Origin: Solenopsis invicta
Taxonomy: Eukaryota > Arthropoda > Insecta > Hymenoptera > Formicidae
DNA length: 64,000 nt
Direction of reading: 5' to 3'
Assembly: GCF_016802725.1 (NCBI RefSeq)
Contig: NC_052666.1
Span: forward strand, 6,241,001-6,305,000
This document shows, piece after piece, positions 1 to 11,441 of this stretch; the stretch's first letter is position 1, and every line of letters starts with the position of its first letter. The notes beneath the pieces were generated by a model. That model made no database searches. It worked only from the letters and a program-made list of their open reading frames with translations, and was not told the origin of the DNA. The position numbers were made by a program, and so were the translations under genes.

Positions 1-90
1 TTAAAAAAACGTTTTAATAGAAATCAATAAAACATTATAACTTTATATAAGTTTATATATAAAGTAACAATTTTTTAATAATATGATTTA

Positions 91-112
91 AATATATATA
101 TATATATATATA
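91..112. repeat. (AT)n microsatellite
   Basis: Short run of alternating A and T in AT-rich DNA. The first 200 bases otherwise show nothing. Confidence 0.9.
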
Positions 113-225
113 CATACACATACGTTTGGTCTTTCAATAACATATATTGATCTAATCTATCAGTGATATACACGTATTAGCACATGTTTTCAGATCATCA
201 CGAGGGATTATTTCGCAGCAGCCGC

Positions 226-281
226 AGAGGTCAAGTATCGTTTACCGCGGTTACGACTTAGATGGGTGACCGCTTGGAAAT
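226..281 (+). pseudogene. 5S rRNA-derived fragment
   Basis: The stretch containing GATGGGTGACCGCTTGG resembles the 3' half of eukaryotic 5S rRNA, which holds the internal control region bound by TFIIIA. The preceding bases (GGTCAAGTATCG, then GCGGTTACGACTTA) also track the 5S sequence AAGTTAAGCAACGT...GCGGTTAGTACTTA with a few changes. The 5' half of 5S is not recognisable, and there is no T-run terminator at the expected place. It is therefore a pseudogene or the head of a 5S-derived SINE, not a working 5S gene. Confidence 0.6.
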
Positions 282-1837
282 TTTCAAAGCAAAATTCCTG
301 AAAAATCTCAATATCAGAACAACAATATTTTATAATGTAAAAGAGACACGATTCCATTACTTTTAACATTTTCGAATAATTTTTCCGTTGCAAAAAATGT
401 TTTTTAAAAAATATTGTTTTGCTCATTGAATTAAAAAAGAATGTTTTTTTTACATTAAATAAACATTTTCTTTAAATGTTAAAAAAACATTATTGTAATG
501 AAAAAAGAAACACTTAACATTTTTTTTACGTTTTTTATAAATTAAAAAAAAATATTTTTAAAAACATTAAAAAAAATATTTTATGTTGATTGGAAACGTG
601 TAAAAGCCATGCAAGAACAGTGCTAAAATTTTGAAAACTATTTCAATTATCAAAATCCTTCTGCGAATTAGTTTGATGATGGATATTGTAAAATAAATAT
701 ATTAACTTAAACAAAGATTAACCAACTTGATTAAAAAACAATACTTCCTAACATGTTTAGTATTATAAAATTAATATTTAAATTGAACGATTGATTCGTG
801 ATAATCTATTATTAATCAATTTACTTAATCTTTATTCAATATCTTGCAAGTTTAAAAATTAATAATTAATATAGTTGTAAATAGAGAGATATCTAAATTT
901 TTTTATATGCTCGCATGTAAGTGTAGAGAGAAAAGTAAAATTAACGACATTTACCTCTTCATTATTATGTTCGTTACAACCAATATTTGCCGATGCTTTG
1001 TGTATCCACTTATTAATCAATAAATCCACACAGACTTAGAATAACATATAAATAATCCAGATTAAGAATAATATGTAAATGACCAACAATGAGATAACCC
1101 ATATAACTATTATCACCACAATATGTAACATAAATTTGCACATTATATTGCACAACTATATTGATCAACTATATCAATCGAAAGAGGAGATTTCAAACTT
1201 TTTTTACGTCTTGGTCCGAACCTCCTATCTTATTCCGTCTTCACACAGGAAGCGTTCAAAGCTTCATACAGGGTCTTCAGACCCACTTACGTGTTTAAGG
1301 GTTAATAATAGTTGTATTTCTGCATTCGTATTTGCAGTCACATTACGAACAAAATACTGCCTCCTTGTCCTTTATTTGTTCACCAACTTTCGCTTTACCT
1401 GTAAATAAGGAGAACACCTCACAAAGTATTATTTCTTATTGACAAATAACAACAATTTTACTTTTTCAAAATAATACTCATCTGATACATTAATCCGCTT
1501 CAATCTACTTTCTTTTAATTACATTTGGTGTATTTATTTAGTAAACCTGACTTTATTTCCAAATATTCCTTTGGAATATTTCAGAGGTATCACCGATCAA
1601 AACTGAGGTTACAGAAGTTACCTAACCAAGCCTAACTGTCAAAACACTACTAACACTACGATACATTCGTGATCGCGCGTGACATTCAGTCATGAACGTA
1701 AAAATAACTAAGAAAGTAACGTGATCCCTAAAATCGGTACCCCAGGCATCAATGCAACGCACTGTACAGCAGACTTTAAAAGACGTACACGTCTCTTGTC
1801 TTCTGTAACTTTTGATTTTTTTTTTTTGTACCACAAA
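282..1837. other. AT-rich DNA, no gene seen
   Basis: Long A and T runs, and only short open frames without recognisable domains. I see no transposon termini here. Confidence 0.6.
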
Positions 1838-2176
1838 CTAATCTTCGGAAAAATGCAATGAACACACTTTTGCTAAAACATAAAATGTTACCTTATAAGA
1901 AAAACTGAAAAAACGTACAGGTTGATAAAATTATAAATAAAAAGTACGTTCCGTTATTCACTCAGAGTTCTGAAAATCGATAATACATTATGTAATTATT
2001 ACTCGTATATGACACTTACCATATTTTTCAGCCTCAGGTTTGAGATTTTTTCCAATTTTTCGCAGCCAAGCTTTACGCATAATTTGGTCTTTTGGCAATT
2101 GCAATAAACATATATGTCTCCCATCAGATTTAAAATTATTGCTGTTGCAACCACTCACTATGCAATAAACCACCAT
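1838..2176 (-). pseudogene. THAP zinc-finger protein, two exons, early stop
   Basis: THAP domains are C2CH zinc-binding DNA-binding modules found in P-element and Kolobok transposases and in host THAP proteins. Exon 1 (2176 down to 2020) begins with ATG and carries Cys5, Cys10, the LP.D segment and the conserved Trp near residue 37. It ends at a consensus donor, G|GTAAGT. A 147-base intron follows, then an acceptor (TTTTAG), and exon 2 from 1872 supplies the closing Cys-x2-His (CSLHF) in frame. All four zinc ligands are therefore present. A TAG stop comes only a few codons later, before the usual C-terminal AVPTIF-type motif, and no effector domain follows. It is most likely a dead copy or the amputated N-terminus of a transposase or host THAP gene. 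Confidence 0.65.
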
Positions 2177-2530
2177 GTTCTACAATTAATTTTACAAATT
2201 TCTTGCAAACTCTTACGCTGTTTCCTATTTCTTTCACATGTGTTCTTGACGATGAAGAGGAAATGGAGGAAACTAACCGAATAAACCGAATCTTCGGTCA
2301 AAAATTAGTGTAACACTTCATGTACACAACTGTTCCCGATAGAAAGAGAAGCAGATACTTGAATAAGTGCATGAAACAAGGACAGATGACTCGGCATACC
2401 AACAGGCTGACACTAAATAATTTTGCTTTTCACAGTTGGCTGTGTGGTACATAATAACCCACGATAGACGAACAGGGCAAATTTTTAGGGAGAGACACGC
2501 GCGAACTGCACACACCATGTTATCCTTCCA
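2177..2530. other. No gene seen
   Basis: Mixed-composition spacer between the THAP remnant and the GC-rich R1-like block. No supported feature. Confidence 0.5.
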
Positions 2531-2705
2531 CCATGGCTAGGACGGGCATGCTAGTTCGATCTCGTGATCCGTCCCGAGCCCAGACGCCGGAAAAAGTTGG
2601 GTTTTAGTGAGTATGCCGGCCACTTCTAGGTCGGAGAGTCTCACATACCTCGCATTCGTGTCCCCACAGGACCGGGACCCATAAAGGCGTTTCCCAACTA
2701 TAAAG
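2531..2705 (+). repeat. R1-like 3'-UTR repeat, copy A
   Basis: The segment starting near GATCCGTCCCGAGCCCAGA and ending near CCCATAAAGGCGTTTCCC recurs at 3897-4133 and 4195-4435. Copy A lies upstream of the reverse-transcriptase remnant rather than after it, so it is probably the tail of a neighbouring, otherwise lost copy of the same element. Confidence 0.75.
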
Positions 2706-2739
2706 AAGGGGGGAGGGCCTCCGTAGAAAGGGCGTTCCT

Positions 2740-3880
2740 CCCTACTTAAAGGAGGCTATCGGGGCCTACCTCGGCGATCGTGTGGTCGCCTGCAGGGACC
2801 GAGACGGCGCCATCATGCGCAGAGTGGTCAGCAGGGGTGTGCCACATGGGTCGGTCTTAGGACCACTCCTGTGGAACATAAGGTACGATCGTGCCCTAGA
2901 CTACCACCTCCCTGTGGAGGTGTCGTTGGTTTGTTATGGCGACGACACCCCGGTCGTTGTCTCGGGTAACACCTGGGGCGAGGCAAGACGCACCGCGAGG
3001 GACGAGCTCGACCTCGTTTTAAGAAAAATCCGCCTCCTGGGCCTTAAAGTAGCCTTCAACAAAACAAGGTGCTCTGGCTCGGGGGAGGGGGGCGGAGAGG
3101 GGAGAAAAGCCATCGTTACAGGAGCCTGCTAGTAGAGGGCACTCGAGTCGAGGTAAAGTCCCAGATAAAGTATTAGGGACTGATCCTCAACTCGAAGTGA
3201 GGCTTCCAGCCCTACTTTGAGTGGATAGCCGCTAGGTTGGGCGTTGCCGTGTCCAGTCTCAGTCGTCTAATGCCCACAACCTGCGCGGCCCATCCGAGAG
3301 GGTACGCCGCCTCTATATGGGGCACCTGTATGATGCGGGGCTTTGGTGGCTAATAATAATAATAATATAAGGTTGCTGCAAAGAGAGCAACGTAAAATGG
3401 CCATCAGGGTCTCGCGTGCGTACCGCACCATCTCCTGGGAAGCGTTGTGTTTGCTGTCGGACTCGCCTCCGTGGGGCGTACGTGGCGTGCTCCCTCGCAG
3501 GCACCCACAATTAGAAGGAGGAGCTCGCCCGCGAAGCAAGCCTGCCACGCAGGAAATGTTAGAGGCTTAGCGAAACCAGGCCCGCCGAGAAGTAGTCGAG
3601 CACTGGATGAAACGTCTGCCCCACGCCAGGGCTGGTTTGAGGGTGGTCAAGCCGCCCATTGGCCCCATTCTTAGAGAATGGGTGTGCAGGGGGAACGGAG
3701 GCCTCTTATTCCACACCACGCAGGTGCTCTCTGGGCATGCTTCGGAGAGTACCTGCACGAGAAGGTTGGGCGGGAGGCTTTCACAAGGTGCACCACTGCC
3801 CAAAGGTGAGGGATACGGCGCAGCACACGGAGGTCCTTCGCACTCCTGGTATCCCGGTTCGGGCGGCTGGAGCTCGACTC
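2740..3880 (+). pseudogene. R1-like non-LTR reverse transcriptase remnant
   Basis: This is the decayed 3' part of an ORF2 that would encode the reverse transcriptase of an R1-clade retrotransposon. One open segment (2782-3132) keeps the motif GVPHGSVLGPLLWN and the active-site region CYGDDTPVVV, where the usual R1 YADD is YGDD. Further frames around 3607-3890 resemble the C-terminal region, including a segment like FHTTQVLSGHA that matches the same part of the larger R1-clade element at 43.5-50 kb. Frameshifts and stops break it throughout, and endonuclease, most of RT and ORF1 are absent. It is 5'-truncated and dead, and clearly more diverged than the large element. Confidence 0.75.
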
Positions 3881-3896
3881 CCGGCTGCTAACTCCG

Positions 3897-4133
3897 GAGG
3901 GAGGTCCCTGCTCTTGAGCGGGGACCCATTTAGGCTAAGACGGATCGCAGTGCATGCTTAATTCGATCCCGTGATCCGTCCCAAGCCCAGATGCCGAAAA
4001 AGTTGGATTTTAGTGAGTATGCCGGCCACGTCTAGGTCGGAGAGTCTCACATACTCCGCGTCCTGTCCCCACAGGCGCTGGGACCCATAAAGGTGTTTCC
4101 CAACTAAATAAAAAAAAGGCCGGGATGCCTAAA
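3897..4133 (+). repeat. R1-like 3'-UTR repeat, copy B
   Basis: Ends in an A-rich stretch followed by GCCGGGATGCCTAA. It aligns by eye with copies A and C and lies directly after the RT remnant, as expected for the element's own 3' UTR. Confidence 0.75.
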
Positions 4134-4205
4134 CTCCGGAGGGGGGGTCCAACTCCGGAGGGGGGGTCCAACTTCGGAGGGGGGGTCCAACTCCGGAGGG
4201 GGATC
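4134..4205 (+). repeat. 19-bp minisatellite, about four units
   Basis: Four near-identical units of the type AACTCCGGAGGGGGGGTCC in tandem between 3'-UTR copies B and C. Confidence 0.85.
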
Positions 4206-4435
4206 TTTGCTCTCGAGCGGGGACCCGTTTGGGCTAAGACGAATTGCGGTGCATGCTTAGTTCGATCCCGTGATCCGTCCCAAGTCCAGACGCCGGAAAA
4301 GTTAGGTTTAAGTGAGTATGCCGGCGAAGTCTAAGTCGGAAAGTCTCATATACCCCGCGTCCTGTCTCCACAGGCGTGGGGACCCATAAAGGTGTTTCCC
4401 AACTAAAAAAAAAAAAAAAAAAGCCGGGATGCCTA
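4195..4435 (+). repeat. R1-like 3'-UTR repeat, copy C, with poly(A)
   Basis: Third copy of the tail, about 299 bp after copy B. It ends in an A-run of some 20 bases near 4405-4424, then repeats the motif GCCGGGATGCCTAA. The poly(A) fits target-primed reverse transcription. Confidence 0.75.
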
Positions 4436-5265
4436 ACTAGTCGTAGTGTCCATTGGCAGGAGGGGGGGGGGACTGTCCCCTGCCCATAATTTATTCAATT
4501 TTGGCGCGCGGCCTAGCCGCTTTGGATTGTATTGACTTCAAGGTGTACTGTCCTCTGGGGAAAAGCTTTTGTTTTGAATGTACACACTCACATTACATTT
4601 ATTAATAATAATGACCCATATTCTGAATACGTTTGTAAAGATGTTAGCATTCTGTTACATCCTTTTTTCTTTATTATTTAATCTCTGTGTAAAGTAAGAG
4701 TGCAAGTAAACCTCATATGCTGATAAAAAGTATGTTTTCAGAATACAGTCTTATAAGTATTCACAATACATTAATAATTGTAACTTATCTATTTATTGCG
4801 GTCTCCATATGCTCATTTAATCTATGTTCTACAGATGAACAGTTGTACCTAACAAATGTACCTAATTAAAATTAGTAACAATATAAAATATAATATCTAT
4901 TAAAAAATGTAAAATATATATGCAATACTTACCGCCATGGCATATTAATACTTTACTTCTTCTTAAAAAATATTGACACCCGCTTCTGAATCTTGCAGCA
5001 GAAGCGTGCCATGCGGCTATCCCTCGAGTAAAAAATGTTAAAAGCAGAGTCAAGAACTTTTGAATTATGTTTAGATAAAAATTGGTATTAGAAAATAGTC
5101 AGAAGTAGATAGTAAAATAAGTTAGGAAATCAGAGCACGAAGGACAACAGCAGTTGTCCCGGCTGGCCGATTATTAATACTTTACATTTAATAAACACAA
5201 AAAAATGTCTCTACGCACCACGGCATTACACATGTAACAGTAAAATTCATAGATATTATGATTTA
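4436..5265. other. AT-rich DNA, no gene seen
   Basis: A G-run of about ten bases near 4460, then AT-rich sequence with only a short minus-strand open frame without a domain. Confidence 0.5.
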
Positions 5266-5493
5266 TTAGGGGTGTGTTCCGTTTCACGAATCATGCGCAT
5301 AGACTGCAGAGGCAATCGTTCCGTTTCATCTAATGCGCGCAATGGTAGCGCATAAAATTTCCTAAATTTCTCCCACCACTAGCCCATGCATTGTCTATGC
5401 GCTAATGGTGGGAGGATTATTCTGGCGGGAATGAGGTGAGAAGTGAAAGACTGTTTGGGACTGTTCTTCCAATTTATTATTGTAGAATTTCTA
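5266..5493 (+). promoter_or_regulatory. Possible DNA-transposon terminus and promoter region
   Basis: TTA is followed by GGGGTGTGTTCCGTTTCAC, which has the look of a PIF/Harbinger end (3-bp TWA target site, G-rich terminus). Inverted motifs lie inside: GCGCATAGAC against GTCTATGCGC, and CTCCCACCACTAGC against GCTAATGGTGGGAG. I did not find the partner terminus, so this may instead be the promoter of the next gene. Confidence 0.35.
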
Positions 5494-7304
5494 ATGTCTT
5501 TAAAAAAATTAGAAGTTTACGTGAATGACGAATTATGGCAGTTTGATATACCCGATACAGAATTTCAGGCGGCAATAACTGGCAGTAAGTGTTATCGTCA
5601 AAAGTTTTGATTAACCTCAAATTTTAAGGGTTCTTATAAAAGAGTGTAATATTTATTGTGGTTATTATAACTGTATGTTTTATTTATGTGAAGCAGATTT
5701 CATATCTAAAACATTGACTTACAATAATTATCTGGAGCTCAAGAGTCTATACCAAGTTGTCATTGCTAACAATTGTACATAATAACAATAACCTTTTTCG
5801 CAATTAATAACACAATTTACAGACTATAATAATACATTAAACATCTTCTATTTAACAAACATTTAAACCTATTTAATTTGGTCTTTATCAGTGTCGATTG
5901 ATGTAAACAATGTGACTGTGTGTAATGACAAAGCATTTTAAACATGCCCTTTACTGAATCCACAGTCTTTGAATTTCGAATTTCTTTTTTATTTTTATTT
6001 TTTAACGCCTATGGTCAGTCTGCAAGTGTTTTTGTAGCAGTTCATGTGTAATAATTTGTATTTGACCCAATTATATTTTAATCAATGTTGATTAACTCTC
6101 ATTCTTTGTTGTGATAGTCTCGTAATTAATAGTTATTAATTTTTTGTCGTACTAAACTGTTAATAATAATTAATTATTATTTGTGTATTAAATGTCTCAA
6201 TTTTATATTTATTAATAATAGAATAATAAATTTAAATTTATACTTGCTAATATGGTATCAAACAATTTTTCATAAGCGTTAAAAAATGAGAGAAAAGGAA
6301 TTCTAAATTCAAAGTATACGGATACGTTACAGATTCGATAAAGGACATGTTTACAAAACATGTTTTATGTCATTACATATTGTTTTTATCGATTAACATT
6401 GAAAATTAAATAAAATAGTTCGAAACATTTGTCGAATAAAAGATATTTTATCTATTATTATAGTTTGTAAATTGTATTAATTGCGAAAAAGGTTATTGTT
6501 ACTTTGTACAATTGTTTTACCAGTAATAACAGCTTGGTAAGTTTTTAAGCGACTAATAATCATATTAATTTGATTAACTCAATAAGAGCCTGAATAATAA
6601 ATATTTGTTATTTAATTCTAAAGCATTGAATTCCAATTAAAGTAGTTTTTTTTAAATAGTACTTTTTAAATTATCTTGAGTAATTAAAATCTTGTTTTGT
6701 TTTGACAGATGAGGAAGTCATAAATTTTTTGGTAGCCCAAGAAAGTGAGAGGCGAAGTATGACGGTAATCAATAAAGATTTACAAGAACCAGGGAATTCT
6801 GTAGACATATGTACGGTAAACAAAATCAAGAAGCACTCATTTGTTTGGCTAGATCAGGCAATTATTTTATTTTTAGGGATCTACCGAGAGAAGGAATTTG
6901 AGTTTGCTTCGGGTCTGAAACGTCACAACAAAGTACGGCTGGAAATTGCTAATGAAATGAAGAAGGCAAATTACAATGTTATTGCTGCTCAATGCCAAAA
7001 TAAGATGTTTGGACTAAAAAGTACATATAAAAACATAAGTGACAGCAACAAAAAATCAGGTAATCATTCAAATTCCTGGGCCTTTTACTCTATTATGGAG
7101 TCAATATTTGGAAAAAAGGCGTGGATAGTACCTGCATCAATAGCCAGCAGCGATGGTCCAATCGTCCCAGGCTCATCTTCCAGTTTATCAGAAAAAATAG
7201 AAACAGATGAGCCGAAATCAAAGACACCTCTGCTAAAAGACACCTTAAGTGACTCACAGATAGTAAAAAATCTGAAACTACCACGGAAAAAATGTAGACA
7301 ATAA
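5494..7304 (+). CDS. Myb/SANT-like DNA-binding protein, two exons
   Basis: Exon 1 (5494-5584) starts at ATG (MSLKKLEVYV...) and ends at the donor A|GTAAGT. Exon 2 (6709-7304) follows TTTTGACAG. The phases agree (one base plus two), giving a protein of about 229 residues. The centre, from WLDQAIILF to the SWAFYSIMESIFG segment, matches the Myb/SANT-like trihelix domain that binds DNA. The tail is Ser-rich and ends in a basic patch, PRKKCRQ. No stop or frameshift interrupts it. Such proteins occur as host factors and as the second ORF of PIF/Harbinger transposons, where they assist the transposase. The TTA plus G-rich terminus just upstream favours the second reading. A dead hAT remnant begins 15 bases downstream and is probably a separate insertion. 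Confidence 0.7.
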
Positions 7305-7318
7305 ATAACTAATGTTTT

Positions 7319-8840
7319 AGGAAAACGCGAAATTGAAAGAATCGTTAATAATTTAATAAAATCAAAATTTTCAATTTTAATTGACGAAAGCACAACTATT
7401 TCAAATGATAAGATGCTTTGTGTTTTAGCTCAATATTTTTCAACTAAAAGTCAAAAAGTTGTAACTGAACTATTAGAGTAAATTTCTTTAGATGCTATAG
7501 ATTGTTCCAAAGAAAAAGTAGATTCTGCGTTTGAATATTGTATTAAAGGTAAACAAATTCCAATGACAAATATTAAAGAAACGGCCAGCAATAACGCCTC
7601 AATGATAGGAAGTCGCGATTCTTGTATGACTAGATTAAAGAAAAAGTACCGGCCCTCATTGTACTAAAATGTATGCTATTTCTCAGCTCTTATCGCGAGT
7701 AAAGCTTGTTCAAAATTGCCGGATTCTTGTAATCATGTTTTACAAGCAGTTGCTACATATTTTTCTAGTAGTGCCAAACGATCAGCTGTTCTATCTGATT
7801 TTCATAAATTTTTTGAAGTAGAAAAGCGTAAAATTTTAAAATTATCAGGTACAAGATGGTTCGTCTTGCAAAAATGTGTTGAAAGACTTCTCGATAATTG
7901 GGAAGTTTTAAAATATTATTTTAACATTGAAAGTTTAGCAACTAAAAATAATTCTGCAATTTCCATTTTCATTATTTTTAATGATAAAGTTATTAATATT
8001 ATTACATATTATTTTTTAAATATAATTTAATTTTTTTAACATATTTAATACATTATTTCAATCTGGAAAAATTTTAATTCATAAAGTTGTTGAAAATAAT
8101 GAACAGTTAATAAAGCCAATAAATCAACATTTTTTATTATCCAACGCTTTAGAAGATATTTCTAAGAATTTATTTAAATTAAAAAAATTTTGTGCTTGTA
8201 AAATCCGTTACGTTGGTCCATATTCTGAGACTTATCTCAAAAAAGAATGTTCCGAATTTATAGTAGAAGTAAAATCAAAATGTTTAGATTTTTGTATAAC
8301 CGCATTAGAAAAAATGTTGCAACATTTACCATATAATAACAATATCTTCTGCAAACTTAAGTTTTTAGATCCTGAAGTAGTTTTGCGCGATGAAAGTAGA
8401 CTAATCGTTGCAAATTTAACAAATGTAGCAAAACATTTTGGCATATCTGACATTACGACCTCAGTCTACGAATGGAAAATTTTACTTACAGTATTCAATA
8501 ATCCAGATAAAATATTTTTGTCTAATTTAGAAATTGATAAAATGTGGAAAACTATTTTTGAGAAAAAAAACTTTAACGATAAACAATTATTTTCAAATTT
8601 AGAACAATTAGTACAATATATGCCGCTTTGTCACTTTCACATTCTAATGCCGAAGCAGAGAGAATATTTTCTATTGTCACTAATGTGAAAAATAAAAAGA
8701 AAAATCGCATTAATATTGTATCTTTAAATTTAATTTGCAAAATACGATCATATTTTCAGGCTCATAATTTAGATTACTGCAGTTTCGAAGTTGATTTTAG
8801 ACACTTGGAACTACATAATGCTAAAAATATTTATGAATAA
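7319..8840 (+). pseudogene. hAT-family transposase remnant
   Basis: A hAT transposase would cut and paste the element using an RNase H-like fold with an inserted helical domain. Several frames together show the family: ILIDESTTISND near the start, TRLKKKY and ASKACSKLPDSCNHV, then SGTRWFVLQKCVERLLDNW (the TRW motif), and finally SHSNAEAERIFSIVTNVKN, the C-terminal dimerisation region. At least two stops and several frameshifts separate these pieces, and the BED finger expected at the N-terminus is missing. I could not identify terminal inverted repeats or an 8-bp target duplication. It is unlikely to be expressed as protein. Confidence 0.8.
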
Positions 8841-9135
8841 ATGTTAAAATCAATAATATGTTAAAATTTTCTCTTTTATCTGTATTATGTTTGTTAAATT
8901 TACAATAGATTATGCTATAATCTCGTCCGGATGGATAAACTATGTAGTTATGCTCTCTTGTTTGCATTATCAACAGAGTTCATAGCACCCGCCTAAAAGA
9001 AACAGACCCCGCCTGTATTTCACGGCGCCACGCGCGCATGTCATGTCATTATGTTTTCTGTTCTTGCAGAGTCAACTGAGTTCATTCAACAGTGGGCAAT
9101 TTGTATTGTTTTTCAGCAATTTTGAGTTGTTATTC
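8841..9135. other. Spacer, no gene seen
   Basis: AT-rich at first, then more balanced sequence just before the DIRS-like coding remnants. This may be the element's left end, but no terminal repeat was recognised. Confidence 0.4.
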
Positions 9136-9957
9136 ATGCCCAAGCATAAGAGAAATTACTCTCCAAGTCCTCCACAAAGGAGACACACGCATCGGAAAAA
9201 ACATCATCGCAGCAGATCACGATTGAAACCTAACCCGTTTCAAAATCCAGTGTCAGGAGAAGCGACATCTTTATCGTCGCAGGAAAAAATATAAAAAACT
9301 CTGGCCTATTTTATAGACTTATTCAGTAACCGGAACGACAAACCAGTCATCCTCTTGTAGCTTCCCATTTGTCAAAGCAATAAAAACAAAGGACATAACC
9401 GACCACTCATTTCTATTTTTAGAAAAAAATCCTTTGTTCTTTGTCTCTCTTTTCTTAATAGCAGGTGAGTTCTCGCCGCACCAAAATACAGAATCAAACG
9501 GCATTATGTTTGCTCCGTTAGTCACGGCCAGTTTCGAGGAGAATAAGTCTGGCGAGGAGAGGACTGAATCGAATGAGCAACTTCGAACTGTTCAGTGAGC
9601 AGATTCAATCGCCCGTCGTGTCATCGTGGCCGCCAGTTATCTTAAATGCTACCAAATCTGAGATTCGTTCTGGTCTTAAAGACAAAAGAAAGAACAATCC
9701 TCTCACTAAATATGAACTGAGAGAAGATCTGGCGTTCCTGAAACCGTCGAAGATAAACAAGGAAATCCTCCTTAACCTCGGCTACGGTTATTACAAGGGA
9801 TAAACACCAGATGCAATCCCAGACGCAGCTAAGGGCGTCTTTAAATGCATTGGGCTCTGAGATGTTTGACCTTTCAAAGCTGGAATGGATCCAAAATCTG
9901 TAGAGGGCAAAGCTGCTGTCATGAAAATTGCCGACGGCTTTCATCTATTGACAGATC
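9136..9957 (+). pseudogene. DIRS-like element gag region, 5' part
   Basis: The first piece (9136-9294) begins MPKHKRNYSPSPP and is rich in Arg, His and Ser, as in the basic N-terminus of DIRS-type Gag. The second piece (9573-9957) reads WPPVILNATKSEIRSG, then LAFLKPSKINKEI and SEMFDLSKLEWIQNL, which resembles the central Gag segment of animal DIRS elements. A frameshift falls near 9800 and stops follow near 9900. Capsid-like proteins package the element RNA, but this copy cannot do so. The 446-bp MITE interrupts it immediately downstream. Confidence 0.55.
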
Positions 9958-9959
9958 TA

Positions 9960-10405
9960 CAGGGCGTCCCAGACCAATGTATAAAAATTACTACGATGAG
10001 GTAGAAGGGATCGAGATAAATCAAAAAGTCTATTAACAGTTTGCGATATTTGCAATAATTTTCGTGTAATAAAATTTTAAAGTCAGCCGAATAAGAGCGC
10101 GCGGAGAGGCAAACGGTTGGTCGCCTGAGCCGTAAGACCGCCCGGTTCGACGCGGTACGGTGCCAAGCTATCCTTTCCCTTGCCGCGCGCCACATACCGT
10201 CGCCTACAATCGGGCTGTAGTGGGCGGTCCTACGGCTCAGACGAGCGACCGCTTGTCTCTCCGCGCGCTCTTATTCGGCTGACCTTAATATTTTATTACT
10301 CAAAAATTATTGCAAATATTGCAAAATGGTATTAGACTTTTTCATTTATCTCGATCCCTTCTACCTCATCGTAATAATATTTATACATTGGTCTGGGACA
10401 TCCTG
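9960..10405. mobile_element. 446-bp Tc1/mariner-type MITE
   Basis: Inverted termini CAGGGCGTCCCAG and CTGGGACATCCTG are flanked by TA on both sides (9958-9959 and 10406-10407). The inverted repeats run inward for over 100 bases: ACCAATGTATA and GAGGTAGAAGGGATCGAGAT recur inverted at the other end, as do the inner GAATAAGAGCGCGCGGAGAG arms. There is no coding capacity. It sits inside the DIRS-like gag, so it is younger than that element. Confidence 0.9.
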
Positions 10406-10407
10406 TA

Positions 10408-11441
10408 TATTTCTGCTTGTCCCAAGATAGACGGGTTTTCATCGTCCCGTCATTAAATTTCCTGGAAAAGTCTGCATCTGATTTTGCCCCCATTGACAAC
10501 TGTTTGTTTGGCAACAATTTCGCAGAGGAGGTGAACGCCGCGCAAAAGATCGAAAAAGTAGCTCGAAAAATGTCTAAAAAAAATCCTTAACCTTAAAGTG
10601 AGCAGAATCAAAAGCCGGTAGCAACAAAAACAAGAAAACTCTAGGGCCCCTCTTCGGAAGACTCTAACTGCAATTAGGGAGGGCCTCTCGTCAGTCGAGC
10701 CGCAACAGAAGATCGTCGTCCCGATCCCGCACTCGCCATTAATTCCACCTGCTTCCACTTGGCTCTCTTTGCGGATAGATGGAAGGAAATAACTTCTGAT
10801 TCGAAGGTACTGGAAGCAATAAAAGGTTATAAAATTCCTTTCGTTTGGACACCTCCATCTCGTCCCCGTCGGAGAGATCCTTTATTTCTTTGATAGCGAG
10901 GCGGAAAATTGCAATACAGAAATTAAGCGTTTGTGTCAAAAAAGGGCCGTGGTTGTTGCCGAATCCTCAGATAACCAATTTCTATCCTCCTTTTTCCTGA
11001 TTAAAAAATCTTCGGGGAGATGGCATTTTATTTTGAATCTTAGGGATTTAAATTCATACATTCTTCCTCCTTATTTTAAGATGGAGGATTGGCGTACAGT
11101 AATCAAACTCATGATTCCGAATTGCAGCATGGCTTCGATTGATCTCAAAGACGCATATTTTTTAGTTCTAATTTATTCTTTCCATAGAAAGTATTTTCGT
11201 TTTTGATGTAGGGACGTAATATACAAATTCACGTCCTTGCCCTTTGGTTTAGCTACAGCCCCTTATATTTTTACTAAACTCATGCAATCACTAATTAAAA
11301 CTTTAAAAGAGTAAGCTTTTCAATCAATTGTCTACCTGGACGCTTTTTAGGTACCTCAGATGTAGAAGGAATATTGATGCATCATTAGAGCTGCTCTTAT
11401 ATCTCAGTTTTCTCAATAACTATTCTAAGTCTCAGCTTATA
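10408..11441 (+). pseudogene. DIRS-like gag end and reverse transcriptase, 5' part
   Basis: Near 10779 one frame reads WKEITSDSKVLEAIKGYKI, the segment typical of the border between Gag and RT in DIRS elements. From 10931 the RT follows: FFLIKKSSGRWHFILNLRDL, then FKMEDWRTVI and ASIDLKDAYF, and in another frame LPFGLATAP and FTKLMQS. The R.ILNLR.LN, KMED and SIDLKDAYF signatures are those of DIRS rather than Ty3 or LINE reverse transcriptases. Stops and frameshifts are frequent. The reading continues across the mariner insertion into the segment at 14392. Confidence 0.8.

Noticed and set aside
1079..1408. Open frame of 109 codons (+)
   Set aside because: Low complexity and no domain; typical chance frame in AT-rich DNA.
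2318..2518. Cys-rich 66-codon frame (-)
   Set aside because: No recognisable spacing of a known finger or toxin scaffold, and no signal of conservation.
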